A stretch of 6,340 nucleotides of DNA from Clostridia bacterium (GTDB lineage Bacteria; Bacillota; Clostridia; Oscillospirales; CAG-272), in the NCBI GenBank assembly GCA_024404655.1, contig JAKSPR010000176.1, forward strand, positions 1-6,340. The letters run 5' to 3'. Made by a program: the position numbers and the translations under genes. How positions within the stretch are numbered: position 1 is the stretch's first letter; each line of letters opens with the position of its first letter. Shown piece after piece: positions 1-6,337 of this stretch. Below the pieces are notes generated by a model. That model was not told the origin of the DNA and did no database searches. It saw only the letters and a list, made by a program, of their open reading frames with translations.

Positions 1-41
1 TTCAATTTTCAAGGACCATTGCGCTATCTCATCGACAGCTT
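1..41 (-). ncRNA. Leader of a probable rRNA operon with boxB-like hairpin and boxA (5' part only)
   Basis: This is the first ~40 nt of the transcript from the leftward promoter. A 6-bp stem (arms 34-39 and 23-28, one G-U pair) closes a 5-nt GATGA loop right at the predicted start and resembles boxB. About 5 nt further downstream, positions 1-18 read TGGTCCTTGAAAATTGAA. This closely matches the boxA-type CTTTGAAAA sequence found in Firmicutes rRNA leaders and 16S-23S spacers, where NusB and S10 (NusE) load for antitermination. Order and spacing fit an rrn leader. No mature rRNA or tRNA sequence is inside the window, so a tRNA operon leader remains possible. Confidence 0.68.
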
Positions 42-45
42 TTTT

Positions 46-111
46 ATTATATCACGACTGGGATGATTTGTCAATAGGTTTTTTCAACTTTTTTCATTTT
101 TTGTAATTTTT
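46..111 (-). promoter_or_regulatory. Strong rRNA-type sigma-A promoter with UP-like A-tracts, reading left
   Basis: Read on the minus strand, the -35 box is a perfect TTGACA (69-74) and the -10 box a perfect TATAAT (46-51). They are separated by exactly 17 bp, and a TG dinucleotide extends the -10. Transcription should start near 39-41. Upstream of the -35 lie four T-tracts on the plus strand (79-84, 89-94, 97-102, 107-111), which are A-tracts on the transcribed side. They are spaced 8-10 bp apart, as in curved DNA or an UP element bound by the RNA polymerase alpha subunit. Two perfect hexamers, ideal spacing and A-tracts are typical of stable RNA promoters. The transcript leaves the window, so the target is inferred. 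Confidence 0.85.
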
Positions 112-208
112 CTGTTCAAAGACTGTCCACACAATTTTCTGATGTGCGGAAAACATCCCGGCGCTGACATTTTTTCATCCCGAAAACCGTCAGGACGTTC
201 CAAAAAAC

Positions 209-237
209 TTGACAAAAACGGCAATCCGTGATATAGT
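209..237 (+). promoter_or_regulatory. Sigma-A promoter of trkAH
   Basis: A perfect -35 TTGACA (209-214) is followed after 17 bp by TATAGT (232-237), a one-mismatch -10 extended by TG at 229-230. The predicted start is near 244, giving an ~80-nt leader before trkA. The leader is rich in C and A at first (CACACA repeated at 249-254 and 260-265), then has an 8-bp perfect palindrome CCGTACGG at 268-275. The region around the -10 (CGTGATATA) is nearly identical to that of the divergent promoter at 46-54. No A-tract array as long as that of the divergent promoter is present. Confidence 0.82.
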
Positions 238-324
238 TTAAGTACATTCACACAACCATCACACATTCCGTACGGCGTATATTTATATATGGAAGCAAAG
301 AGCCGTCAGAAAGGAATGACCCAA

Positions 325-1683
325 ATGAAAATCACTGTTGCAGGCTGCGGCAAAATCGGTGCAGCCATCTTAAAAAGTCTCGTGGCGGAAGGTCACGATG
401 TTCTGGCACTGGACAAGAGTGCCGCTGTCATCACGGATATCACCAACGTCTACGACGTTATGGGCCTTGTCGGCAACGGTGCCGACTGTGAAACACTGGA
501 AGAAGCGCAAATTGCCGAAACGGATCTGTTCATTGCCGTCACTGGCTCGGATGAGACGAACATGCTGGCCTGTTTCCTTGCGCGCCGCATGGGAGCCAAG
601 CACACCATCGCCCGCATCCGCAATCCCGAATATAATGATAACAGTCTGGGCTTCATGCGTCAGCAGCTGGATCTTTCCATGTCCATCAATCCCGAGCAGC
701 TGGCGGCGCAGGAACTTTACAACATTCTGAAGCTGCCTTCTGCTGTCAAAATCGAGAAGTTCTCCCACCGGAGCTTTGAAATGATCGAGCTTGTATTGAA
801 GCAGAACTCCATTCTGGACGGTATGAAGCTGATCGACATGCGTGCGAAATACAAAGCGAAGTTCCTCATCTGTGTGGTACAGCGCGGAGAGGACGTCTTC
901 ATTCCCGACGGCAACTTTGTTTTGAAAAGCGGCGACAAAATCGGTGTTACAGCCTCCCCTGCCGAGATCCAGAAGTTACTCGGCGAGCTGGGGCTTTTGC
1001 AGAAGCAGGCGCGGGACGTCATGATTCTCGGTGGTTCCCGGACGGCGTTCTATCTTGCCAAGCTGCTCTGCGCCACGGGGAACTCGGTCACGATCATTGA
1101 GCAGGATGCGAAGCTCTGTGAAGATCTCTGCAGCATGCTGCCGAAAGCAGTCATCATCCACGGTGACGGCACCCATCAGGAGCTTCTGATGGAAGAAGGT
1201 CTGCGCACGGCGGACGCCTTTGTCTCTCTGACCGGCATGGACGAAGAAAACATTCTGATCTCCATTTTTGCCGCCATGCAGAACGTGCCGAAAGTCATTG
1301 CCAAAGTCACGCGGGACGAGCTGGAAACCATGGCAGCCAAGCTGGGACTTGACACGGTGGTCTCTCCCCGCGGCATTATTTCCGACGTCATTGTCCGCTA
1401 TGCGCGTGCTCTGGAGAACTCCCGCGGCAGCCATGTGGAAACGATGTATCATCTGATGGACGGCAAAGCGGAAGCGCTGGAATTCAACGTCAGTGCGGAT
1501 TTCCGCGGAACAGGTACGCCTCTGAAAACGCTGCAGCTGAAAAAAGGCATTCTGATTGCCGGCATCACCCGCAGCCGCACGGCGATCATTCCCTCCGGTG
1601 ACGACGTGATCTCCGCCGGTGACAAAGTCATTGTCATTACGCAGGAGCAGGGTCTTTCCGATCTCTCCGATATTCTGAAATGA
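325..1683 (+). CDS. trkA: TrkA: NAD-binding regulatory subunit of Trk potassium uptake
   Basis: This is the cytoplasmic, peripheral-membrane gating subunit of the Trk K+ uptake system; in characterised systems a TrkA ring binds nucleotides and controls the TrkH channel. The 452 residues match the usual full-length TrkA with two tandem RCK units. The first Rossmann domain (about 1-115) has G7-C-G-K-I-G12 and the acidic D30 at the end of beta-2, the usual NAD(H) ribose contact. RCK_C follows at about 135-215. The second Rossmann domain (about 230-345) has G236-G-S-R-T-A241, with E259 in the acidic position, and a final RCK_C ends the protein. The third glycine of the second motif is alanine, so its nucleotide affinity may differ. 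An upstream in-frame ATG at 289 exists, but the start at 325 puts AAAGGA (310-315) 9 nt upstream and begins the protein at the usual MKI of the family. trkH follows 13 nt downstream. Confidence 0.95.
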   Translation: MKITVAGCGKIGAAILKSLVAEGHDVLALDKSAAVITDITNVYDVMGLVGNGADCETLEEAQIAETDLFIAVTGSDETNMLACFLARRMGAKHTIARIRNPEYNDNSLGFMRQQLDLSMSINPEQLAAQELYNILKLPSAVKIEKFSHRSFEMIELVLKQNSILDGMKLIDMRAKYKAKFLICVVQRGEDVFIPDGNFVLKSGDKIGVTASPAEIQKLLGELGLLQKQARDVMILGGSRTAFYLAKLLCATGNSVTIIEQDAKLCEDLCSMLPKAVIIHGDGTHQELLMEEGLRTADAFVSLTGMDEENILISIFAAMQNVPKVIAKVTRDELETMAAKLGLDTVVSPRGIISDVIVRYARALENSRGSHVETMYHLMDGKAEALEFNVSADFRGTGTPLKTLQLKKGILIAGITRSRTAIIPSGDDVISAGDKVIVITQEQGLSDLSDILK

Positions 1684-1696
1684 AAGGCGACGCCGT

Positions 1697-3145
1697 ATGA
1701 ACTATAAAATGGTCTTTCAGACGATCGGAAAAATGTATCTTCTGGAAGCGGCGCTGCTGCTGCTTCCGCTGTGCGCCGGTCTGATCTATCATGAACATAC
1801 CGACGTCCGGGCCTTTCTGATCACCATTGCGGTGGCACTGGGGCTGGGACTTCTGCTCATCCTCATTACCCGGACCAAAAACCGGGACATCTTTGCCCGC
1901 GAAGGTTTTGCGATCGTCGGTCTTGCGTGGTTTGCGCTTTCCGCGGTCGGTGCGCTCCCCTTTCTCATCAGCCGTGAGATTCCCTCCTACATTGACGCCG
2001 TTTGTGAAACGGTCAGCGGCTTTACCACCACCGGTGCGTCGATTCTGCCGGACGTCTCGATTTTAAGCCACGGTGTGGCGTTCTGGCGCAGCTTCACCCA
2101 CTGGATCGGCGGTATGGGTGTCCTTGTTCTGATGATGGCGATCTTTCCCTCTCAGGATTCCGGACGCTCCATTCACATCATGCGTGCGGAAATGCCCGGT
2201 CCTGTGGTAGGCAAGCTGGTTCCGCGGATCCGTGAAACGGCGCGTATTCTCTATGTGATCTACATCGGCATCACGCTGATTCAGGCGATTCTGCTCTGCA
2301 TTGCGGGCATGCCCTTATTTGACAGTATTGTCCACACCTTCGGTACCGCCGGTACCGGCGGTTTCGGCATCAAACCGGATTCCATTGCGGGGTACAATCA
2401 TGCGATCCAATGGATCATTACGGTCTTCATGCTGATCTTCGGCATCAACTTCAATCTGTTCTATCTGGTTCTGACGAAAAAGTTCCGCACGGCGATCCGG
2501 TCCCGGGAACTCTGGTGCTTCTTCGCCATCGTACTCACAGCAACTGCTTTGATCACATGGAACATCACGCCGATATGTGAGGGCATCAGCGAATCCCTGC
2601 GGCTGGCGGCATTTCAGGTAGCCTCGATCATCTCCACGACGGGTTATGCGACGACGGACTTCGATCTCTGGCCACAGCTTTCCAAAGGTATTCTGTTCTT
2701 GCTTATGTTCATCGGCGGCTGTGCCGGTTCCACAGCGGGCGGTCTGAAGGTCTCCCGTGTGATGCTGATGTTCCGCATGGCAAAACGGGATCTGAAGCGG
2801 ATGATTCATCCCCGTTCCATGGCGGTTGTCCACATGGACGGCAAGCGGGTGGAAGACGAAACGATGAACAATCTGGGCACCTATCTTGTGCTCTACTTTG
2901 TCTCCATTGCTGCGGTATTTCTGATTCTGAGCTTTGAACCCTTTGATTTTGAAACGAATCTTTCCGCGACGGTTTCCTGTTTCAACAACATCGGTCCCGC
3001 CTTCGGTGCTGCCGGTCCTACCATGTGCTACGCAGGATATTCGGACTTCGCAAAGTTCGTCCTCTCCGTCGCGATGCTTCTGGGACGACTGGAGATCATC
3101 CCGCTGCTCATCGCGCTGTCACCGTATACATGGCTGAAAAAATGA
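1697..3145 (+). CDS. trkH: TrkH: potassium uptake membrane channel subunit
   Basis: This integral membrane protein passes K+ into the cell and is gated by TrkA. The 482 residues show the TrkH/KtrB design of four membrane-pore-membrane repeats plus two N-terminal membrane segments (about 12-30 and 38-58). The four filter loops are visible: TTTG at 110-113, T217-A-G-T-G-G-F223, STTG at 313-316 and NNIG at 430-433. Each carries its filter glycine, so the pore looks intact. Other family signatures are H135-W-I-G-G near P1, G340-G-C-A-G-S-T-A-G-G-L-K351 before the intracellular helix, and the C-terminal LLGRLEI at 461-467. The ribosome binding site AAAGG (1683-1687) shares a base with the trkA stop codon, so the genes are tightly linked and probably translationally coupled. 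KtrB is the close alternative; the length, N-terminal extension and full-length TrkA partner favour TrkH. Confidence 0.95.
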   Translation: MNYKMVFQTIGKMYLLEAALLLLPLCAGLIYHEHTDVRAFLITIAVALGLGLLLILITRTKNRDIFAREGFAIVGLAWFALSAVGALPFLISREIPSYIDAVCETVSGFTTTGASILPDVSILSHGVAFWRSFTHWIGGMGVLVLMMAIFPSQDSGRSIHIMRAEMPGPVVGKLVPRIRETARILYVIYIGITLIQAILLCIAGMPLFDSIVHTFGTAGTGGFGIKPDSIAGYNHAIQWIITVFMLIFGINFNLFYLVLTKKFRTAIRSRELWCFFAIVLTATALITWNITPICEGISESLRLAAFQVASIISTTGYATTDFDLWPQLSKGILFLLMFIGGCAGSTAGGLKVSRVMLMFRMAKRDLKRMIHPRSMAVVHMDGKRVEDETMNNLGTYLVLYFVSIAAVFLILSFEPFDFETNLSATVSCFNNIGPAFGAAGPTMCYAGYSDFAKFVLSVAMLLGRLEIIPLLIALSPYTWLKK

Positions 3146-3156
3146 TCTTTATGCAG

Positions 3157-3185
3157 AAACTCCCCCAAAGGGAGTTTTTGTTTTT
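3157..3185 (+). terminator. Intrinsic terminator of trkAH
   Basis: An 8-bp stem AAACTCCC (3157-3164) pairs with GGGAGTTT (3170-3177) around a 5-nt loop. It is followed by T-rich sequence to 3185 (TTTTT, G, TTTTT). It lies 11 nt after the trkH stop. A-residues on the 5' arm make it weakly bidirectional. It should end the K+ uptake operon before the next promoter. Confidence 0.85.
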
Positions 3186-3236
3186 GTCCGGGCGGTATCC
3201 TCCCCTGTCGTCCGACTGCCGCAGAGGGGGACAAAA
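3182..3236. repeat. Nested inverted repeat between the two operons
   Basis: Perfect 8-bp outer arms TTTTGTCC (3182-3189) and GGACAAAA (3229-3236) enclose a second pairing, GCGGTA (3192-3197) with TGCCGC (3217-3222, one G-U). The apical part is C-rich. The left outer arm overlaps the U-tract of the trkH terminator. The whole stretch, read with the preceding CTCCC/GGGAG hairpin, recalls the short CTCCCC-rich interspersed palindromes seen in many gut Clostridia genomes. That resemblance is from memory and cannot be tested here. It could be a decayed interspersed repeat, a second terminator or an RNA structure. Confidence 0.5.
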
Positions 3237-3259
3237 TCACCTTTTTTCTCATTTCCGCA

Positions 3260-3297
3260 TTGACAGAAAATGAAAAATATGATACCATGTTAGTATC
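3260..3297 (+). promoter_or_regulatory. Promoter of the GtaA-like/galM operon with operator-like dyad
   Basis: A perfect -35 TTGACA (3260-3265) is followed after 17 bp by TACCAT (3283-3288), a weaker -10 helped by the TG extension at 3280-3281. The start should be near 3295, giving a ~37-nt leader. An inverted repeat GATAC-N7-GTATC (3281-3297) covers the -10 and the start point, the place where a repressor would block polymerase. The regulator is not in the window. I do not see a good CcpA cre site. Confidence 0.75.
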
Positions 3298-3305
3298 CGA
3301 AATAT

Positions 3306-3323
3306 CTTTCCAAAGAAAGGAAA
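3306..3323 (+). promoter_or_regulatory. Ribosome binding site with overlapping weak hairpin, fixing the start at 3332
   Basis: AAAGGAA (3316-3322) stands 9 nt before ATG 3332 and decides that start over the upstream in-frame TTG at 3260, which lies inside the -35 box. TTTCC (3307-3311) can pair with GGAAA (3319-3323), or CTTTC (3306-3310) with GAAAG (3315-3319). Either would partly cover the ribosome binding site. The stems are only 5 bp, so a regulatory effect is uncertain. Confidence 0.6.
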
Positions 3324-3331
3324 TTCCGATT

Positions 3332-5224
3332 ATGAAAATGAGAGCACCCGCTTATCCGCTTCTGACCGTTGACCCTTATTTCTCTCTGTGGTCCATGGCA
3401 GATACTCTGAACGGCGATACCGTCAAGCACTGGACCGGCAAGCCCAACACCGTATGCGGCACCGTCACCGTTGACGGTGAAGAAAAAACCTTCATGGGCA
3501 CAAACGGCAAACCCGCGATGACCCAGACTTCCGTCGACGTCAATGCTATGTCCACATTCTATACCTTCACGGACGGCAAGATCACACTGAAGCTCCGCTT
3601 CTTCACGCCTCTGCTTGCAGACAATCTCGCCATCATGACCCGCCCGGTCAGCTATGTGGCTGCATCCTGGACCTCCTGCGACGGCGCTGATCATACCGTC
3701 ACCATGTCCCTCTGCGCAAGCGAAGAACTCGTCATGGACAAGAAGGGCGATGACACTGTCGACTGTGAGATCGTCGATGCAGACGGTATTCCCTGTGCAA
3801 AGATGGGCAAGCATGAGCAGAAGATCCTGAACCGCTCCGGCGACGACCTCCGTATCGAGTGGGGTTACTTCTATCTGGGTGTTCCCGGCGGTGAGGTTTC
3901 CTCTTTCCAGTGCGATGAGTGCGGCATGACCTTCGTCATGGGCAAAAAGACACTGACCGCAGGCGATGAGCATCTGTTCCTTCTGGCTTACGACGATATT
4001 GAATCCCTTGAATACTACGGTGACCACGTCAAGTCCGTCTGGAATGCCGACGGTCAGACCATTCTCGAAGCCATCGCTGCCGCTTACGAGCAGTATGATT
4101 CCCTCGTCATTGAGTGCGACGCTTTCTCCGACAAGCTGTATCTGGACGCTGCAAAAGCAGGCGGCGTAAAGTATGCCGAGATGCTGTCTCTTGCATACCG
4201 TCAGGTCATCGCAGCGCACAAGTGCGCACTGGATACCGACGGCAACGTCATCTTCGTTTCCAAGGAGTGCTTCTCCAACGGCTGTGCAGCTACCGTTGAC
4301 GTCTCCTATCCCTCCATCCCTATGTTCTTACTTTACAATCCCGAGCTTGTCAAGGGCATGATGCGTCCGATCTTCAAGTATGCGGAAAGCGACGCATGGA
4401 AGTTCGACTTTGCTCCCCACGATGCCGGTCAGTACCCGCTGGTTCACGGTCAGGTCTACGGTGAGAACCGTCTCGACTGCCAGATGCCTGTGGAGGAATG
4501 CGGCAACATGCTCGTCATGATCACCACCACCGCTATCGCCGAAAAGGATGCTTCCTATGCCAAGGAGCACTGGAACACCCTTGCTGACTGGGTCAAGTAT
4601 CTGGAAAAGTACGGCAACGATCCGGAAAACCAGCTCTGCACCGACGACTTTGCAGGCCACCTCGCTCACAACTGCAACCTTGCAATCAAGGCAATCATGG
4701 GTGTCGCATGCTTCGGTATCCTCAACTGCATGATCGGCAATAAAGCAGAAGCAGAGCACTACATGGCAGAAGCAAAAGAGATGGCGAAGTCCTGGGCTGA
4801 GCGTGCAGGCAACGGCGACGGCAGCTACCGTCTGGCATTCGACCGTCCCGGCACATTCTCCATGAAGTACAATGCCGTCTGGGACAAGCTGTTCGGCACA
4901 AAGATCTTTGCGCCGGAAGTTCTCCAGAGCGAACTTGCATCCAACTTCTCTCACATCAATCCCTACGGTATGCCTCTTGACAACCGTTCCGACTACACCA
5001 AGTCCGACTGGCTGGTATGGACTGCGACGCTTCTGAACAGCGACGACGATTTCGAGCGCTTCATCGAGCCTCTGTGGCAGGCATATCACAGAACGCCCTC
5101 CCGTGTTCCCATGACCGACTGGTACTTCACCACCACCAGCATTCAGCGCGGTTTCCAGAACCGTACTGTTCAGGGCGGTCTGTTCATCAAGCTGCTTGAT
5201 GCTTCCGGCAAAATGAAAATCTAA
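3332..5224 (+). CDS. Cytoplasmic glutaminase A (GtaA)-family protein, probable carbohydrate-active enzyme
   Basis: The 630-residue protein has the architecture called glutaminase A after fungal GtaA: DUF4964 (about 3-60), DUF5127 (about 65-280), then DUF4965/DUF1793 (about 285-625), the last two predicted as an (alpha/alpha)6 barrel. Recognised family blocks are PYFSLWS near the N-terminus, F360-A-P-H-D364-A-G, E388-E-C-G-N392, D438-D-F-A-G442, a PGTFSMKYN-VWDK block, and D550-N-R-S-D-Y-T-K-S-D-W560. The clustered acids and H363 are the active-site candidates, but I cannot name a catalytic pair. There is no signal peptide, unlike the secreted fungal enzyme. Arginine codons are mostly CGT/CGC and lysine mostly AAG, which suggests good expression. 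Start 3332 is chosen from its ribosome binding site. galM follows 18 nt downstream in the same operon, which favours a sugar substrate. Family membership is firm; the reaction is unknown. Confidence 0.88.
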   Translation: MKMRAPAYPLLTVDPYFSLWSMADTLNGDTVKHWTGKPNTVCGTVTVDGEEKTFMGTNGKPAMTQTSVDVNAMSTFYTFTDGKITLKLRFFTPLLADNLAIMTRPVSYVAASWTSCDGADHTVTMSLCASEELVMDKKGDDTVDCEIVDADGIPCAKMGKHEQKILNRSGDDLRIEWGYFYLGVPGGEVSSFQCDECGMTFVMGKKTLTAGDEHLFLLAYDDIESLEYYGDHVKSVWNADGQTILEAIAAAYEQYDSLVIECDAFSDKLYLDAAKAGGVKYAEMLSLAYRQVIAAHKCALDTDGNVIFVSKECFSNGCAATVDVSYPSIPMFLLYNPELVKGMMRPIFKYAESDAWKFDFAPHDAGQYPLVHGQVYGENRLDCQMPVEECGNMLVMITTTAIAEKDASYAKEHWNTLADWVKYLEKYGNDPENQLCTDDFAGHLAHNCNLAIKAIMGVACFGILNCMIGNKAEAEHYMAEAKEMAKSWAERAGNGDGSYRLAFDRPGTFSMKYNAVWDKLFGTKIFAPEVLQSELASNFSHINPYGMPLDNRSDYTKSDWLVWTATLLNSDDDFERFIEPLWQAYHRTPSRVPMTDWYFTTTSIQRGFQNRTVQGGLFIKLLDASGKMKI

Positions 5225-5225
5225 T

Positions 5226-5232
5226 AAAGGAG
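5226..5232 (+). promoter_or_regulatory. galM ribosome binding site
   Basis: AAAGGAG (5226-5232) is 10 nt before ATG 5243 and is the strongest Shine-Dalgarno match in the window. It overlaps the second of two tandem TAA stops (5222-5227) that end the upstream gene. The double stop prevents read-through and the short gap supports co-transcription. No separate promoter fits in the gap. Confidence 0.8.
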
Positions 5233-5242
5233 TTCAAACCAA

Positions 5243-6274
5243 ATGAACGCATACATTTTTGATATTCTCCCCGACGGCAGAGCCGTCACCGCTTACGAGC
5301 TGGGCAAAGGCGACGTCAAGATTACCGTCCTCAACTACGGCGGAATTTTACAGAAGGTCCTCTACAAAGGCACTGACCTCATCGGCGGCTATGACAAGCT
5401 GGAAGGCTATCTGACCCAGGATGGCTATCAGGGCGCTCTGATCGGCAGATATGCAAACCGCATCCGCGAAGGTCGTTTCACTCTGAACGGCAAAGATTTC
5501 CAGCTGGCCTGCAACGAAACCGGCCGCGGTCATCTGCACGGCGGTGTTGTCGGCTTCGACAAGAAGATCTGGAACGCGCAGCCCATCGTCTCCTGCTGCT
5601 GCGAAGCGCTGGAGCTGACCCTTGTCTCCCCCGACGGTGAAGAGAACTACCCCGGCACCGCAGAAGTCAAAGTCACCTACACGGTCACCGAAAATGATTT
5701 CTCTATTCACTATGAAGCTGTCTCCGACAAGGACACGCCCTTCAACATGACCAACCACGCCTACTTCAACATGAACGGCATTGCCGGCGGTGCGATCTAC
5801 GACCAGACGCTGGAGCTGGCGTGCGACACCATGTCCGTTGTTGACGATCTGCTGATCCCTGTCGGTCCCGTCTCCGTCGAAGGCCCGCCCTTTGACTTCC
5901 GCAAGCCGAAGCTGCTCTCCAAGGAGCTGATGGACTGCGACGATGCGCAGATGAAATTCGGTGCAGGTCTTGACCACAACTTCTACATCACCGGCTGCGA
6001 AAAGAAAGAATATGCCGGCAAGCAGCTGACCAAAGCTGCGGTCTTTACCGGCAAGCTGGGTGCGCTCATCCTTTACACGGACACGCCCTGTGTTCAGTGC
6101 TATGCGGGCAACTTCATGGCAGGGGATTATCCTTTCAAGGGTGGTCTTGTGAGAGAGAAGCAGCATGCGCTGTGTCTTGAGACGCAGTTTGCGCCTGACG
6201 GACCCAACAGAGGAGAAGCGATTCTCAAAGCTGGGGAGAAGTATGATTATACAGCTCTTTTCACTCTGGCATAA
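5243..6274 (+). CDS. galM: Aldose 1-epimerase (mutarotase), GalM family
   Basis: It interconverts the alpha and beta anomers of free aldoses such as galactose or glucose in the cytoplasm, feeding kinases that accept one anomer (Leloir-type use). The 343 residues are the normal full length, with no signal peptide. All known active-site positions can be matched by motif to characterised GalM. The substrate-binding R73 lies in NRI, H99 in H97-L-H-G-G, the catalytic acid H172 in T-N-H-A-Y-F, D244 in G-L-D-H-N-F, and the catalytic base E313 in L-E-T-Q-F-A-P-D. The protein therefore looks active. It is the second gene of an operon with the GtaA-like protein, and no galK, galT or galE is in the window, so the sugar cannot be specified. 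The last ~150 nt use more AGA, GGA/GGG and GAG codons than the rest of the gene. Confidence 0.95.
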   Translation: MNAYIFDILPDGRAVTAYELGKGDVKITVLNYGGILQKVLYKGTDLIGGYDKLEGYLTQDGYQGALIGRYANRIREGRFTLNGKDFQLACNETGRGHLHGGVVGFDKKIWNAQPIVSCCCEALELTLVSPDGEENYPGTAEVKVTYTVTENDFSIHYEAVSDKDTPFNMTNHAYFNMNGIAGGAIYDQTLELACDTMSVVDDLLIPVGPVSVEGPPFDFRKPKLLSKELMDCDDAQMKFGAGLDHNFYITGCEKKEYAGKQLTKAAVFTGKLGALILYTDTPCVQCYAGNFMAGDYPFKGGLVREKQHALCLETQFAPDGPNRGEAILKAGEKYDYTALFTLA

Positions 6275-6292
6275 GTCAAGCTGAATATCATT

Positions 6293-6337
6293 TCACCGCA
6301 GTCCGGTTTCATGGACTGCGGTGATTTTTCGTTTTTT
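6293..6337 (+). terminator. Strong intrinsic terminator after galM
   Basis: A perfect 12-bp stem TCACCGCAGTCC (6293-6304) pairs with GGACTGCGGTGA (6313-6324) around an 8-nt loop. TTTTT (6325-6329), CG, and TTTTTT (6332-6337) follow. It lies 18 nt after the galM stop. This is the strongest hairpin in the window and closes the GtaA-like/galM operon, confirming that no further gene belongs to it. Confidence 0.95.

Noticed and set aside
84..266. 60-codon minus-strand open frame between the divergent promoters
   Set aside because: It runs through the trkAH promoter and the A-tracts, has no ribosome binding site at proper spacing, and its C-terminus is just translated A-tract sequence.
289..324. 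Upstream in-frame ATG for trkA
   Set aside because: No Shine-Dalgarno precedes it, the 12 extra residues are not found in TrkA, and the ribosome binding site at 310-315 fits the ATG at 325.
244..324. c-di-AMP (ydaO-type) riboswitch in the trkA leader
   Set aside because: Such riboswitches are common before K+ genes in Firmicutes, but the ~80-nt leader is too short and lacks the paired elements and a terminator or sequestering stem.
2315..2833. 172-codon minus-strand open frame within trkH
   Set aside because: It overlaps three filter-loop regions of an intact trkH, and its translation is charged and unlike a known family.
3290..4219. 309-codon open frame on the minus strand opposite the GtaA-like gene
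   Set aside because: The plus-strand frame is a clear conserved family protein over the same bases. The antisense product has no recognisable motif, and the open frame follows from the biased codon use of the real gene.
4328..5089. 253-codon minus-strand open frame within the GtaA-like gene
   Set aside because: It is a shadow of the conserved DUF4965/DUF1793 coding region, with low-complexity V/A/C-rich translation and no family resemblance.
5348..6166. 272-codon minus-strand open frame opposite galM
   Set aside because: galM has every active-site residue in the plus frame; the antisense translation shows no domain.
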